Source of the DNA: an uncultured Chromatiaceae bacterium
GTDB taxonomy: Bacteria > Pseudomonadota > Gammaproteobacteria > Enterobacterales > Alteromonadaceae
Direction: 5' to 3'
Length of the DNA: 64,000 nt
Assembly: GCA_937978655.1 (NCBI GenBank)
Contig: CALJUX010000073.1
Span: 6,581 to 70,580 of the forward strand
Shown: one piece after another, positions 17,227-25,587 of the stretch
How the letters are laid out: each line of letters begins with the position of its first letter
How positions within the stretch are numbered: position 1 is the stretch's first letter
Made by a program: the position numbers and the translations under genes
Notes under the pieces: model-generated
Database searches by the model: none
Told to the model about the DNA's origin: nothing
The model's input: the letters and a program-made list of their open reading frames with translations, nothing else

Positions 17227-18879
17227 TCAGCCTTTTAATTCCCGACGTAAAATTTTACCCACATTGGTCTTGGGCAACTCTGTGCGGAATTCTACCAGCT
17301 TCGGTACTTTATAACCTGTTAAACGTTCTTTGCAGTGGCTGATCAGTTCCTGATCGGTCAAACTTTGGTCTTTTTTCACCACAAAAATCTTCACCGCTTC
17401 GCCGGTGGCTTCATTCGGTACGCCAACAGCTGCCACTTCCAGCACTTTTTCGTTCATCGCGACGACTTCTTCAATTTCGTTCGGATAGACGTTAAAGCCC
17501 GACACCAGGATCATGTCTTTTTTCCGGTCGACGATATAAAAGAAGCCCTGCTCGTCCATCCGGGCGATGTCACCGGTATACAACCAGCCATCTTTTAACA
17601 CTTTATCGGTTTCATCCGGACGGTTCAGGTAACCACGCATCACTTGCGGGCCCTGCACCAGCATTTCACCGGCATCACCCGGCGCCACTTCAGCACCGTT
17701 GTCATCGACCAGCTTGATGTGTGTAGAAGGCGCCGGCAAACCGATGCTGCCGTTAAAACCATCCAAATCAAATGGGCTGACAGTGACCAGCGGCGCACAT
17801 TCGGTCAGGCCATAACCTTCGACTAAACGGGTTTTGGTGACTTTTTGCCAGCGCTCAGCGACCGGTTTTTGTACCGCCATGCCACCACCCAAAGATAATT
17901 TCAGCCGGCTGAAATCCAGCTCAGCAAAGCCCGGACAGTTCAGCAGGCCATTAAACAAGGTGTTGACGCCGGTGATCGCAGTAAACGGGTACTTCGCCAA
18001 CTCTTTGACAAAATTGGGCATATCACGCGGGTTGGTGATCAGCAGGTTGGTGCCGCCATATTTCATAAAAGTCAGGCAGTTCGCGGTCAGCGCAAAGATG
18101 TGATAAAGCGGTAACGCCGTGACAATAAATTCTTTGCCCGGACTCAGAATAGGCCCGATACAACCAGCCACCTGTTCCAGATTCGCCACCATATTACGGT
18201 GTGTCAGCATCGCGCCTTTGGACACACCGGTGGTACCGCCGGTATATTGCAAAAACGCCAGATCCTCACCCACCACTTCAGGTTTATGGTAAGTCAGCCC
18301 TTGTGCATCTTTCATCAGTTGCTTGTAACAAATGGCGCCCGGTAACTGGTAAGCCGGGATCATCTTTTTGATGTGTTTCACCACAAAATTGACGATGCTG
18401 CCTTTTAACAGCCCCAGCATGTCGCCCATTTTGGTCAGAATAATATGATCAAGTTTGACGTTGGCGCGGACATCAGCCAGGGTGTGGGCAAAATTTTCTA
18501 CAATAACAATAGCTTTGGCCTGTGAATCATTCAGTTGATGCTGTAATTCACGCGGCGTATATAACGGATTGACGTTGACAACAGTGCAGCCGGCGCGCAG
18601 TACGCCCAACAAAGCGACTGGATATTGCAGCAGGTTTGGCATCATAATCGCGACGGCATCGCCTTTTTTCAGCCCGAGTTTTTGCAGATAAGCGGCAAAA
18701 GCCTGACTGTGCTGGTCCAGTTCGCGGTAAGTTATCGACTTGCCCATGTTGATATATGCAACACGGTCAGCATAGGTATGAATGGATTGTTCAAAGATAT
18801 CCACTAACGAACTGTAGTGATCGGCATTAATTTCAGCCGGTACGCCAGGCGGGTAACGCTTTAACCAGACTTTCTCCAC
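17227..18879 (-). CDS. fadD: Long-chain fatty acid--CoA ligase FadD
   Basis: 550 residues. The start is taken as GTG at 18879 because GAGGAG lies six bases upstream and the protein then opens (V/M)EKVWLKRYPPGVPAEI like E. coli FadD, which also uses a rare start codon. AMP-binding motifs: LQYTGGTTGVSKGAMLTHRN (P-loop), GYGLTECAPL, GWLYTGDIARMDEQGF, DRKKDMILVSGFNVYP (fatty-acid ligase signature) and the C-terminal Lys region TNVGKILRREL. It activates imported fatty acids to acyl-CoA at the inner membrane for beta-oxidation or lipid synthesis. I found no clear FadR or PsrA box in its upstream 216 bases. Confidence 0.96.
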   Translation of the reverse strand: MEKVWLKRYPPGVPAEINADHYSSLVDIFEQSIHTYADRVAYINMGKSITYRELDQHSQAFAAYLQKLGLKKGDAVAIMMPNLLQYPVALLGVLRAGCTVVNVNPLYTPRELQHQLNDSQAKAIVIVENFAHTLADVRANVKLDHIILTKMGDMLGLLKGSIVNFVVKHIKKMIPAYQLPGAICYKQLMKDAQGLTYHKPEVVGEDLAFLQYTGGTTGVSKGAMLTHRNMVANLEQVAGCIGPILSPGKEFIVTALPLYHIFALTANCLTFMKYGGTNLLITNPRDMPNFVKELAKYPFTAITGVNTLFNGLLNCPGFAELDFSRLKLSLGGGMAVQKPVAERWQKVTKTRLVEGYGLTECAPLVTVSPFDLDGFNGSIGLPAPSTHIKLVDDNGAEVAPGDAGEMLVQGPQVMRGYLNRPDETDKVLKDGWLYTGDIARMDEQGFFYIVDRKKDMILVSGFNVYPNEIEEVVAMNEKVLEVAAVGVPNEATGEAVKIFVVKKDQSLTDQELISHCKERLTGYKVPKLVEFRTELPKTNVGKILRRELKG

Positions 18880-19095
18880 CGTCGTCTCCTCGTCATTTTT
18901 TCTATTTGTTTTTATAGGTATGTTCACCGGCTTATGCAAATAATCAGCATCATATTTACCTGCGCCGGCAGGTTCTGAGTTTTTACTCTAATCCTCAATC
19001 ATCCCACAATTTTTTCTGATATACAATTGGGCCAGGTTGGATGTTTTGTCGACAATTCGCTTCAAAATGCCACGGCGTTGGCGCCGGCCGGAAAT

Positions 19096-19947
19096 TCAGA
19101 CGCCAGCCAGAAACTGCCGGATCTGCATGGCACAGGGCTGCGGATCCGTCATGTGCAAATGGTGGCCGCCGGCGCACCAAAGGTGCTGCAGTTGCCGATA
19201 ATCTGGCTGAAACAGCTGCGTGGCCGCCTGGATCTCGGCCGGGCTTTGGGTCGACATCAACGCCAACACCGGACAATCTACCTGCCGGATCACTGCACGG
19301 GCTTGTGACTGCGACAAACGAAATGCCGACACTTCACGTAATTTCAGATCGGCCCGCCAGCTGAACCCTTCCGGTGTCTGGCAGATCCCACGCTCGGTCA
19401 GCAGCTGTGCTGTAGCCAGGTCAAAGTCACTTTGTCTTTGCCTCGCACTAGCGGCGTCCAGCACAGAGGGATAAACAGGCTTTTGTTTGTGCGGGCTTTG
19501 TTCGCGGGAGATCACAGCTTTGCGCAATTGCGCCGCGCTCTCTGCGGCTGGCGTTGTGATAAAGCCGAGGCTGTCGATCAGCACTAATCTGCGCACTAGT
19601 TCGGGAAAACTGGCCGCCAGCATAGTCGCAACCATGCCGCCCATCGAATGACCAAACACCGTGAGCTGCTGCCAGCCCTGCTGGCGACATAAAGTGGCAA
19701 TGTCCGCGACATAATCCGGCAGATAATAGTGCGCATCTGCGCTGCGATGGCTGCTGTGGCCGTGGCCGGCCAGATCAACAGCCAGCAGCGGCAACTCGGG
19801 CAAAGCCGCTGCGAGCGGTAAAAACGAATTGGCATTATCCAGCCAGCCGTGCAGGCAAAGTACCGGCGCCGTCGGCGTCCCGGCACCGCTGTACCAGGCT
19901 GCCAGCTGCAAACCAGACGGCAACTGATAACTGAACGGCGACAACAA
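19096..19947 (-). CDS. Alpha/beta hydrolase
   Basis: 283 residues from a TTG at 19947 (a second TTG follows directly; the ribosome site AAGG is weak). The fold is clear: oxyanion strand VLCLHGWLDNANSF, LAVDLAGHGHSSHRS, nucleophile elbow FGHSMGGMVATML, RRLVLIDSLGF, and a late acid/His region CPVLALMSTQS and GGHHLHMTDP. No signal peptide. Close relatives include esterases and lactone hydrolases of unknown substrate. It starts 10 bases after the methyltransferase-like gene and is likely cotranscribed with slp and that gene. Confidence 0.88.
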   Translation of the reverse strand: MLSPFSYQLPSGLQLAAWYSGAGTPTAPVLCLHGWLDNANSFLPLAAALPELPLLAVDLAGHGHSSHRSADAHYYLPDYVADIATLCRQQGWQQLTVFGHSMGGMVATMLAASFPELVRRLVLIDSLGFITTPAAESAAQLRKAVISREQSPHKQKPVYPSVLDAASARQRQSDFDLATAQLLTERGICQTPEGFSWRADLKLREVSAFRLSQSQARAVIRQVDCPVLALMSTQSPAEIQAATQLFQPDYRQLQHLWCAGGHHLHMTDPQPCAMQIRQFLAGV

Positions 19948-19957
19948 TCAGCCGGCC

Positions 19958-20812
19958 TTATTGCACAGTGAGCAGCGGTTTAACAAAACGCAAAGTCATC
20001 CGGTCGCTTTCACCAATCGCCAGATAACGCGCTTTGTTTTTTTCGCCCATGGCTAAGGTGGGCGGCAGCGCATACACGCCTTTGGGATAATCTTTGCTAT
20101 CCAGTGGATTGGCATTAATCTCTGAGCGCTCTACCAGCACGAAACCTGCTTGTTGTGCGACAGAAATGACATAGTATTCATCAAGATAACCTTCACCGGC
20201 GCGACTGGAGATCTCCGAAAGCCGGCTGGATCTGTGCTCAACAATGCCAAAAGTGCCGCCTGGTTTTAACACATCAAACAAAGCGCGGTACACATCCAAT
20301 AGATAGCCGGCTTCATTCCAGATATGCGAGTTGCGGAAACTCAGCACCATATCGTAATAATTGACCTGCCCCAGCTGCATCATGGCCGGCGGATCAAATT
20401 CCAGATCTTTCACCGGGCCAAAGTGCTGGGGTTGCTTGCGGATGTCAGCATCAAGCCGCGCCGACAGTTTGGCCCAGAAGATTTTTTTCTCATCTTCCAG
20501 CGAACCGTCGTTGTGACGGAAGTTGGCAATGGTTAATTCGCCTTTATCTTTAAGATACGGCGCCAGAATTTCAGTGTACCAGCCACGGGCCGGCCACACT
20601 TCCAGTACTTTGAGATCTGGCTTCAGGCCAAAAAAGCCCAGCGTCTCGCCTGGATGACGATATTGGTCGCGGGCTTTATTCTCGGCGCTGCGTTGTGGTG
20701 AATCCAGCCACTGCTGCAATCCTTCCGGCACTGCGGCCTGACTGCCAGATACCGCACAACACCATGCGAATACGAAACTACTAACGCTGTTGCGAACCTT
20801 GGTCTTGAACAT
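19958..20812 (-). CDS. Exported class I methyltransferase-like protein (COG4798 type)
   Basis: 284 residues from the ATG at 20812 (AAGG upstream); a longer frame exists but reads through the slp end. The N-terminus looks like a signal peptide (SVSSFVFAWCCAVSGSQAA). The Rossmann-like core reads LKVLEVWPARGWYTEILAPYL, ELTIANFRHNDG, YYDMVLSFRNSHIW, LFDVLKPGGTFGIVEH, ISVAQQAGFVLVERSEI. This group is annotated as predicted methyltransferases, but export to the periplasm, where S-adenosylmethionine is not expected, makes the reaction doubtful. The start lies within the end of slp (32-base overlap), so translation is probably coupled. Confidence 0.82.
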   Translation of the reverse strand: MFKTKVRNSVSSFVFAWCCAVSGSQAAVPEGLQQWLDSPQRSAENKARDQYRHPGETLGFFGLKPDLKVLEVWPARGWYTEILAPYLKDKGELTIANFRHNDGSLEDEKKIFWAKLSARLDADIRKQPQHFGPVKDLEFDPPAMMQLGQVNYYDMVLSFRNSHIWNEAGYLLDVYRALFDVLKPGGTFGIVEHRSSRLSEISSRAGEGYLDEYYVISVAQQAGFVLVERSEINANPLDSKDYPKGVYALPPTLAMGEKNKARYLAIGESDRMTLRFVKPLLTVQ

Positions 20813-21374
20813 TTGCCGGGCCTTGTGTCGGTGTTGCACCTGTTGGAATTGTTGTTCTGATCCGCATGCCGGAGCCATAGCCCCAGTACGGATAAGGTCC
20901 GCGCCACAGCGGCCAGGGTTCAACTTCAACCCTGGTACTTTCCTGCTGTTTTGGCCATAAATACACCGCTGATGCCTGGATCACCGGGTAACTGTATTGA
21001 AACTGGTCGACTTTGCCGGCTTCAAAAGGGCCAAGCTGACCGAGGACTGTAACTTGTTTGCCGGGCTGATACACCACCGGGTCCAAAAAGCCTTTGGCGT
21101 AGGCGACAAAACGGCCTTCCGTGTCTTTGTCAGTTAAAGGCCGGCCATGGGTGCCGCTGGGGAAGTAGACGATTTCCAGCCGGGTGTTCTGGCTGTTGTT
21201 CTGCACTTTCGCAATCACACCACTCCAGCGCGCCGGGCCCTGCGTCAGACCCGCTTTCACAGTAGCGGGAAAGCTGACCAGCGCGGTTTCATCGGCCACC
21301 CGCACCGGTTCCGGATAGCTGGCACAGCCACCGAGCACTAACAACGAGCTGAAGAGGATCGGGATAATTTTCAT
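20781..21374 (-). CDS. slp: Slp family outer membrane lipoprotein
   Basis: 197 residues. Lipoprotein signal with lipobox LVLGGC. The body matches Slp/YeaY-type proteins: ARWSGVIAKVQNNSQNTRLEIVYFPSG, GRPLTDKDTEGRFVAYAKGFLDPVVY, GKQVTVLGQLGPFEAGKV, and a Trp/Tyr-rich C-terminus (WPLWRGPYPYWGYG). In E. coli Slp is induced by starvation and stationary phase and sits in the outer membrane; its biochemical role is not known. It heads a run with the exported methyltransferase-like gene and the hydrolase. Confidence 0.92.
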   Translation of the reverse strand: MKIIPILFSSLLVLGGCASYPEPVRVADETALVSFPATVKAGLTQGPARWSGVIAKVQNNSQNTRLEIVYFPSGTHGRPLTDKDTEGRFVAYAKGFLDPVVYQPGKQVTVLGQLGPFEAGKVDQFQYSYPVIQASAVYLWPKQQESTRVEVEPWPLWRGPYPYWGYGSGMRIRTTIPTGATPTQGPANVQDQGSQQR

Positions 21375-21731
21375 ACGACGTCAGATCCTTGAATACCGCT
21401 GCGACCTGTCGCAGCTTTTTTACTACTACGGCAAAGCGCTGCTTACCGCCTTGCCCTGCCGCTGCCTGCACTGTTTCTGCAACCAGCACAGATACGACTG
21501 CCGCACGGCGCACAAAGTTGCAGTATTGATATTATTTTCGTCATAGCACAATAAGTCAGACACCTGCGCCACGCAAGAGCCGTCACAAAGTTCTTGCTGG
21601 TCATATATTTGTCATCTGCCGCATTCAGACTCACGCTAATCGCAGTTATTGTCTGAACCCGTGCTGCGCCCCTACAATAGCGCTGCTTCAGCAATTGCTG
21701 ATTTTAATCTCCCAACTTTTGGCGGACTGAT
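21375..21731. other. Divergent intergenic region between slp and alkaline phosphatase
   Basis: 357 bases with no convincing gene. It must hold the slp promoter reading left and the phosphatase promoter reading right. The only strong element I see is the Pho-box-like direct repeat at 21598-21615. A TACAAT at 21673-21678 is a possible -10 for the phosphatase, but it is far from that repeat; CAGACT at 21626 is at the right distance but a poor match. Confidence 0.55.
21598..21615 (+). promoter_or_regulatory. Candidate Pho box (PhoB site) before alkaline phosphatase
   Basis: Two seven-base repeats TGGTCAT and TTGTCAT separated by four A/T bases (ATAT), 11-bp phase, in the same direction as the phosphatase gene and 116 bases before its ATG. 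This is the layout of PhoB boxes (CTGTCAT, four bases, CTGTCAT), with one or two mismatches per repeat. It predicts induction by phosphate starvation. Confidence 0.65.
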
Positions 21732-23090
21732 ATGACAAAAACTTCTCTGGCGGTGCTGGCCGCGCTGTTGCCTGCCTCAGCAATGGCGGCTCCAAAAAAC
21801 ATCATCTACATGATTGGCGACGGTATGGGCCCGGCATATTTGTCTGCTTACCGCTATTACATGGACGACCCGGCAACCAAAGCCGTGGAAGCGACCATTT
21901 TTGACGAACTGTGGGTTGGTGTTGCCACCACTTACCCGGATGACGACACTATCGTCACCGATTCTGCCGCCGGCGCGACCGCGCTGTCGACCCGGCATAA
22001 AAGTTACAACGGCGCCATTTCCGTTGACCACGACCACCATAAACTGACCACTATGCTGGAAATTGCCAAACATCAGGGCAAATTGACCGGCGTTGTCGCC
22101 ACGGCGCAAATCAACCACGCCACGCCGGCCGCGTTTATTGCCCACAACAAAACCCGCAAAGCCTATGACGAAATCGCCAACGACTATTTTGATAATAAAG
22201 TGGATGGTAAATTTGTCGCCGATTTAATGTTTGGCGGCGGCACCAGCTATTTTGAGCGTAAAGATCGCAACCTCGCCAAACAGTTCAAGCAAGCCGGTTA
22301 TCAATATGCCAACAGCTGGCAGGACTTTAACAACATCAAATCTTTACCGGCGCTGGCTCTGTTAGCCCCTGTTGGTTTCCCGAGCACGCTGGACAATCCG
22401 GTGCAACAGCCGCTGGTTCAGATGACGGAAAAAGCGCTGAAGTTGCTGAATAGCTCAGACAAAGGTTTTGTTGTGATGATTGAAGGCAGCCAGATTGACT
22501 GGTGTGGTCATGCCAATGACGTCGCCTGTGCGATGGCAGAAATGCATGATTTTGGCAATGCCATTAAAGTAGCGAAAGCCTTTGTTGACGCCAATCCGGA
22601 TACCTTATTGGTGATCACCGCCGACCATGAAACCGGCGGGCTGTCACTCGGCGCCAACGGCATTTACGCCTGGAACCGCGATGTGATTAAAGCGGTGAAA
22701 CAAAGCGGTCCGGTGCTGGCCAAATCACTGGTCAAAGCCAAAACAGCAGAACAGCAACAAGTCTGGGCCGCGCAAACTGGTTTGAAATTAACCGACAGCG
22801 AATGGCAGACGCTTAGCCAACAAATCAATCAACTGGCGCCGGTTTATGCAAACAAAGACTGGAGCAAAGAAGCCGACGTGTTGGAAGCTGAAGCGGATTT
22901 ACTCGAGCCTTTAGCCAAACAGGTGAAGAAGCTCATCGATAAATACTCCAACACCGGCTGGACCAGCGGCGCCCACACCGCCATTGACGTGCCGGTGCTG
23001 GCTTATGGCAAAGACGCACAACAATTTGCCGGCTTCCAGGACAACACAGCGATTGCCAGCAAGCTGCTGAATTTTATTGAGAAAAAGTAG
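21732..23090 (+). CDS. phoA: Alkaline phosphatase, PhoA type
   Basis: 452 residues with a signal peptide ending ASAMAA. Family motifs: IIYMIGDGMGPAYLSAYRYY (metal Asp), VTDSAAGATALST with nucleophile Ser78, LTGVVATAQINHATPAAF, VMIEGSQIDWCGHANDV, LLVITADHETGGLSLG (Asp-His pair), and TSGAHTAIDVPVLAYG (late His). This is the zinc/magnesium periplasmic phosphomonoesterase family PF00245. The sequence is closer to marine gammaproteobacterial forms than to E. coli PhoA. The Pho-box-like site upstream fits phosphate control. Confidence 0.94.
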   Translation: MTKTSLAVLAALLPASAMAAPKNIIYMIGDGMGPAYLSAYRYYMDDPATKAVEATIFDELWVGVATTYPDDDTIVTDSAAGATALSTRHKSYNGAISVDHDHHKLTTMLEIAKHQGKLTGVVATAQINHATPAAFIAHNKTRKAYDEIANDYFDNKVDGKFVADLMFGGGTSYFERKDRNLAKQFKQAGYQYANSWQDFNNIKSLPALALLAPVGFPSTLDNPVQQPLVQMTEKALKLLNSSDKGFVVMIEGSQIDWCGHANDVACAMAEMHDFGNAIKVAKAFVDANPDTLLVITADHETGGLSLGANGIYAWNRDVIKAVKQSGPVLAKSLVKAKTAEQQQVWAAQTGLKLTDSEWQTLSQQINQLAPVYANKDWSKEADVLEAEADLLEPLAKQVKKLIDKYSNTGWTSGAHTAIDVPVLAYGKDAQQFAGFQDNTAIASKLLNFIEKK

Positions 23091-23112
23091 CAACAACTTG
23101 CGAATGAATGAT

Positions 23113-23144
23113 AAAAACGGCAGCCTTAGCTGCCGTTTTTATTT
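23113..23144. terminator. Shared terminator between phoA and the chalcone-isomerase-like gene
   Basis: Twelve-base perfect stem (AAAAACGGCAGC with its complement), loop CTTA, T-runs on both strands. It overlaps the stop of the convergent minus-strand gene and can end both transcripts. Confidence 0.88.
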
Positions 23145-23662
23145 TGTCCGAGCAACGCCACCCGCAGCTTGGGCGCGGTGGTTTTTTCCCCCAACCAGAT
23201 ATCCAAAAACTCGGCAGCAAAGGCAGAGTCTTCAACGACACCAAGCGGTTGGCCGTTAAAACTGAATTCCACCAGGCCGTCTGCGCGCAGTAAACAGGCC
23301 AGCCGGTCGCCTTTTTTCACGTCACGCCACAGCTTGTCCAATTGCGCCGCCCAGTCGCGATGACGTTGCTGCAGGCTGCCTTGTTGGGCTTTCCACTGAT
23401 CCAGTGTCGCTTCAACAAAATCGGCTTTGCTGATGTCGCGTTGATAGGTTAATTCCAGCAACAGCGGTTTGTTCTGCTGATAACTGAAAAACTTTCCGTC
23501 GCTGGTTGCCAGCCGCGCCTGATACAGATCCCAAAACAGATAACTGAACTGGCCTTCGCCGACCGTTTTGAGTGCAGTGGCAGGTGGCGCCTCATTCGCT
23601 TGCAGTGGCGTGGCCAACAAAGCGCTCAGCACGCAGGCATTGATTAATCTATACATGCGCAT
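23126..23662 (-). CDS. Chalcone isomerase-like exported protein
   Basis: 178 residues from ATG at 23662, behind an AAAGGAGG ribosome site; an ATG two codons later is possible. Signal peptide ends near PLQA. The body matches the bacterial chalcone-isomerase-like family (PF16036): VGEGQFSYLFWDLYQARLAT, LLLELTYQRDISKADFVEAT, WRDVKKGDRLACLLRADGLVEFSFNG, and FAAEFLDIWLGEKTT. Bacterial members are not known to act on flavonoids and their role is unclear. It overlaps the DUF2878 gene by 14 bases, third in the SDR-DUF2878 run. Confidence 0.88.
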   Translation of the reverse strand: MRMYRLINACVLSALLATPLQANEAPPATALKTVGEGQFSYLFWDLYQARLATSDGKFFSYQQNKPLLLELTYQRDISKADFVEATLDQWKAQQGSLQQRHRDWAAQLDKLWRDVKKGDRLACLLRADGLVEFSFNGQPLGVVEDSAFAAEFLDIWLGEKTTAPKLRVALLGQNKNGS

Positions 23663-24188
23663 TCCCCCCTCCTTTGCGCCGTTGCCACCACCAGCGCTCC
23701 GCATGGCGGGCCCACAACAACAAGGCCGCCCAGGCTGGCGCCAAAATCAGCCAGAACTCCGCCTCAACCATGATCTGTAAACTGCCACTGAGCTGCGCGC
23801 CGCCCCAGTACGCCATCGGGCCGCCAAGCAAACCAAATAAAGCCACGCCGAGTGAGCGCTGTAAAAACGGCGAAAACACCAGCAGCCAGAACAGGCTGAA
23901 CCAGCCCCACAGCAGCACCAGCCAAAATGGCAACCAGACCGTATCAAACTGAAATACACCGCCCATCAGCAACAGCGTATCGAGCAACAAACCTGAGACC
24001 CACAGCGTAAATAAAGTCAGACGCTGCGCCGGTTTGAGCTGCATCAATAACCAAAGCAACACCAGCAGCACCACTGCCGCACTGTATTTCGGCTGCAGCA
24101 CCAGACCAAACCAGCCGGCTTTAAACAGCAGCAGCTGGCGCCAGCCGGGGCTATCAACCCTCAGCCATGACTGTAAAAAGCTGTTCAT
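23649..24188 (-). CDS. DUF2878-like integral membrane protein
   Basis: 179 residues, mostly hydrophobic, with about five or six membrane segments (AVVLLVLLWLLMQL, LFTLWVSGLLLDTLLLMG, LPFWLVLLWGWFSLFWLLVF, FGLLGGPMAYWGG, AEFWLILAPAWAALLLW) and a basic Trp/Arg-rich tail. LLLDTLLLMGGVFQF, LPFWLVLLW and GPMAYWGGAQL fit DUF2878, a family of unknown function. The ATG overlaps the SDR stop by four bases (ATGA), so the genes are coupled. Confidence 0.8.
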   Translation of the reverse strand: MNSFLQSWLRVDSPGWRQLLLFKAGWFGLVLQPKYSAAVVLLVLLWLLMQLKPAQRLTLFTLWVSGLLLDTLLLMGGVFQFDTVWLPFWLVLLWGWFSLFWLLVFSPFLQRSLGVALFGLLGGPMAYWGGAQLSGSLQIMVEAEFWLILAPAWAALLLWARHAERWWWQRRKGGGNAHV

Positions 24189-24967
24189 TTTGATGACTCC
24201 GCCTGAGACTGCGCTTGTGCCTGACGCGCCATCCGCGCCGCCAGCTGTTGCCGCAGCCGATATGGCAGCAAATTCAGCAGCTTCAGGCTCCAGGTCAGCC
24301 GGCGGGGAAACTGCAAACGTACGCTGCCAAGCGCCAGCGCCCGGTAAATCCGGCTGGCAGCATCGGTGCTGCTGAGCAAAAACGGCATCGGAAAATCATT
24401 TTTTTGCGTCAGTGGCGTGTCGACAAAACCCGGTTCAACCAGGCAGACCTGAATGGGCGTATGGGCTAAATCAACGCGCAGACTATCAGCGAAATAACTG
24501 ATGGCGGCTTTACTGGCGCCATAGGCTTCAGCCCGGCCAAACGGAAATAAGTGCGCCAGACTGCTGACAATGGCCAGCCGCGGTGTGCTGCTACGCTGCA
24601 ACAAGGGTAACCAGGCTTTGGTACAAGCCACCACGGCCAGCACATTGAGATTAAATGTGCGCTCGAATGCGCCAAGATTTAAATCTTCAGCATCGACATA
24701 TTCACAAGTGCCGGCGTTCAGAATGACCTGATCAAGCCTGCCATAACGGGCCGATAACTCCGCCGTCGCGGCATGAAGCTGCGCGCTGTCGGTTAAATCG
24801 ACCGGCAAAATATCAATACCGGCATGCTCCAGTCTAAGCTGCTCCAGCAGCACCTGACTGCGCGCCAAAGCCACCACTTGCCAGCCACTGCGGGCAAACT
24901 GCAACGCCAGTGCCCGGCCAAGGCCAGAACTCGCGCCGGTAATTAAACAAACAGATTGGGTCTGCAT
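24185..24967 (-). CDS. Short-chain dehydrogenase/reductase
   Basis: 260 residues from the ATG at 24967 (a GTG one codon upstream is possible). Classical SDR motifs: CLITGASSGLGRALALQFAR (nucleotide-binding glycines), DILPVDLTD, VILNAGTCEYVD (NAG), LAIVSSLAHLFPFGRAEAYGASKAA with catalytic Ser-Tyr-Lys, and LVEPGFVDTPLT. The C-terminal tail ends in a basic helix near RLRQQLAARMARQAQ. Substrate unknown. First gene of the three-gene set. In Vibrio and Shewanella similar SDR, DUF2878 and chalcone-isomerase-like genes are found with cfa, DUF1365 and rpoE-chrR type genes; those are absent here. Confidence 0.9.
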   Translation of the reverse strand: MQTQSVCLITGASSGLGRALALQFARSGWQVVALARSQVLLEQLRLEHAGIDILPVDLTDSAQLHAATAELSARYGRLDQVILNAGTCEYVDAEDLNLGAFERTFNLNVLAVVACTKAWLPLLQRSSTPRLAIVSSLAHLFPFGRAEAYGASKAAISYFADSLRVDLAHTPIQVCLVEPGFVDTPLTQKNDFPMPFLLSSTDAASRIYRALALGSVRLQFPRRLTWSLKLLNLLPYRLRQQLAARMARQAQAQSQAESSK

Positions 24968-25088
24968 CACAAATCCCGTGTGTGGTCGTTGGGATCAGTT
25001 ACGACGGCAGGCGTTAGTTGGATTGATGCAGGTGTTAAAAAGCCAAAGAGGAGATCACAGGGAAAATAAATTCGACCGGCAGGCTGGC

Positions 25089-25415
25089 TCAGGCGTAAAG
25101 GTCTACAGCAAACATTTGCTGCAGTTGCTCGCGTTTATCCTGACTGGCAAAAGATTGATAGGCGGAGATGGCTTTTTGCTGACGCTGGTCCGGTACATCA
25201 TAGCTGGCGCGATTCAACTGCTCAGTGTCGAGCAACGCCATCACTTCAGCCGAACTTTTAACCCCCTGCCCTTGCGGCGTGGCGTTTTGGGTACTTTGCG
25301 AGGAACTTTGTGACGGACTTTGCGTGGCGTCTTTCAGTGCGCGCGGACCCACGCCGCCATTGACCTGACGCGGGCCACTGGTGCGATTGAGATCCTGACT
25401 GAACGTCACTGACAT
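25089..25415 (-). CDS. Small protein of unknown function
   Basis: 108 residues from the ATG at 25415 (GGAA upstream). I do not recognise a named family. The first half is low-complexity, rich in Ser, Gln and Asn (DATQSPSQSSSQSTQNATPQ). The second half looks structured and helical: VMALLDTEQLNRASYDVPDQ, QKAISAYQSFASQDKREQL, ending LQQMFAVDLYA. No signal peptide or membrane segment. The combination of a polar N-terminal linker and a compact helical end suggests a small cytosolic binding protein, but this is inference only. It lies alone between the SDR gene and tsaB. Confidence 0.7.
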   Translation of the reverse strand: MSVTFSQDLNRTSGPRQVNGGVGPRALKDATQSPSQSSSQSTQNATPQGQGVKSSAEVMALLDTEQLNRASYDVPDQRQQKAISAYQSFASQDKREQLQQMFAVDLYA

Positions 25416-25534
25416 AACAAATTCCGGCTGAAAAACACCCACTATTATCTGGCATTATAACCAGAAAATGCCCGTTGCCAAGCCTTCAGCAAAAATGGCT
25501 GCAGGCCTTGTGCGGCAAGGCTTACAGGGAGAAT

Positions 25535-25562
25535 AAAAAGCGGCAAAAAATTGCCGCTTTTT
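25535..25562 (-). terminator. Terminator after tsaB
   Basis: Twelve-base perfect stem AAAAAGCGGCAA with its complement, AAAA loop, T-run on both strands. It lies 25 bases past the tsaB stop. Confidence 0.85.
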
Positions 25563-25587
25563 ATCGTTTTGGCAACATGAAAGCCGC

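Noticed and set aside
18880..19095. FadR or PsrA operator upstream of fadD
   Set aside because: No convincing match to either operator on reading both strands.
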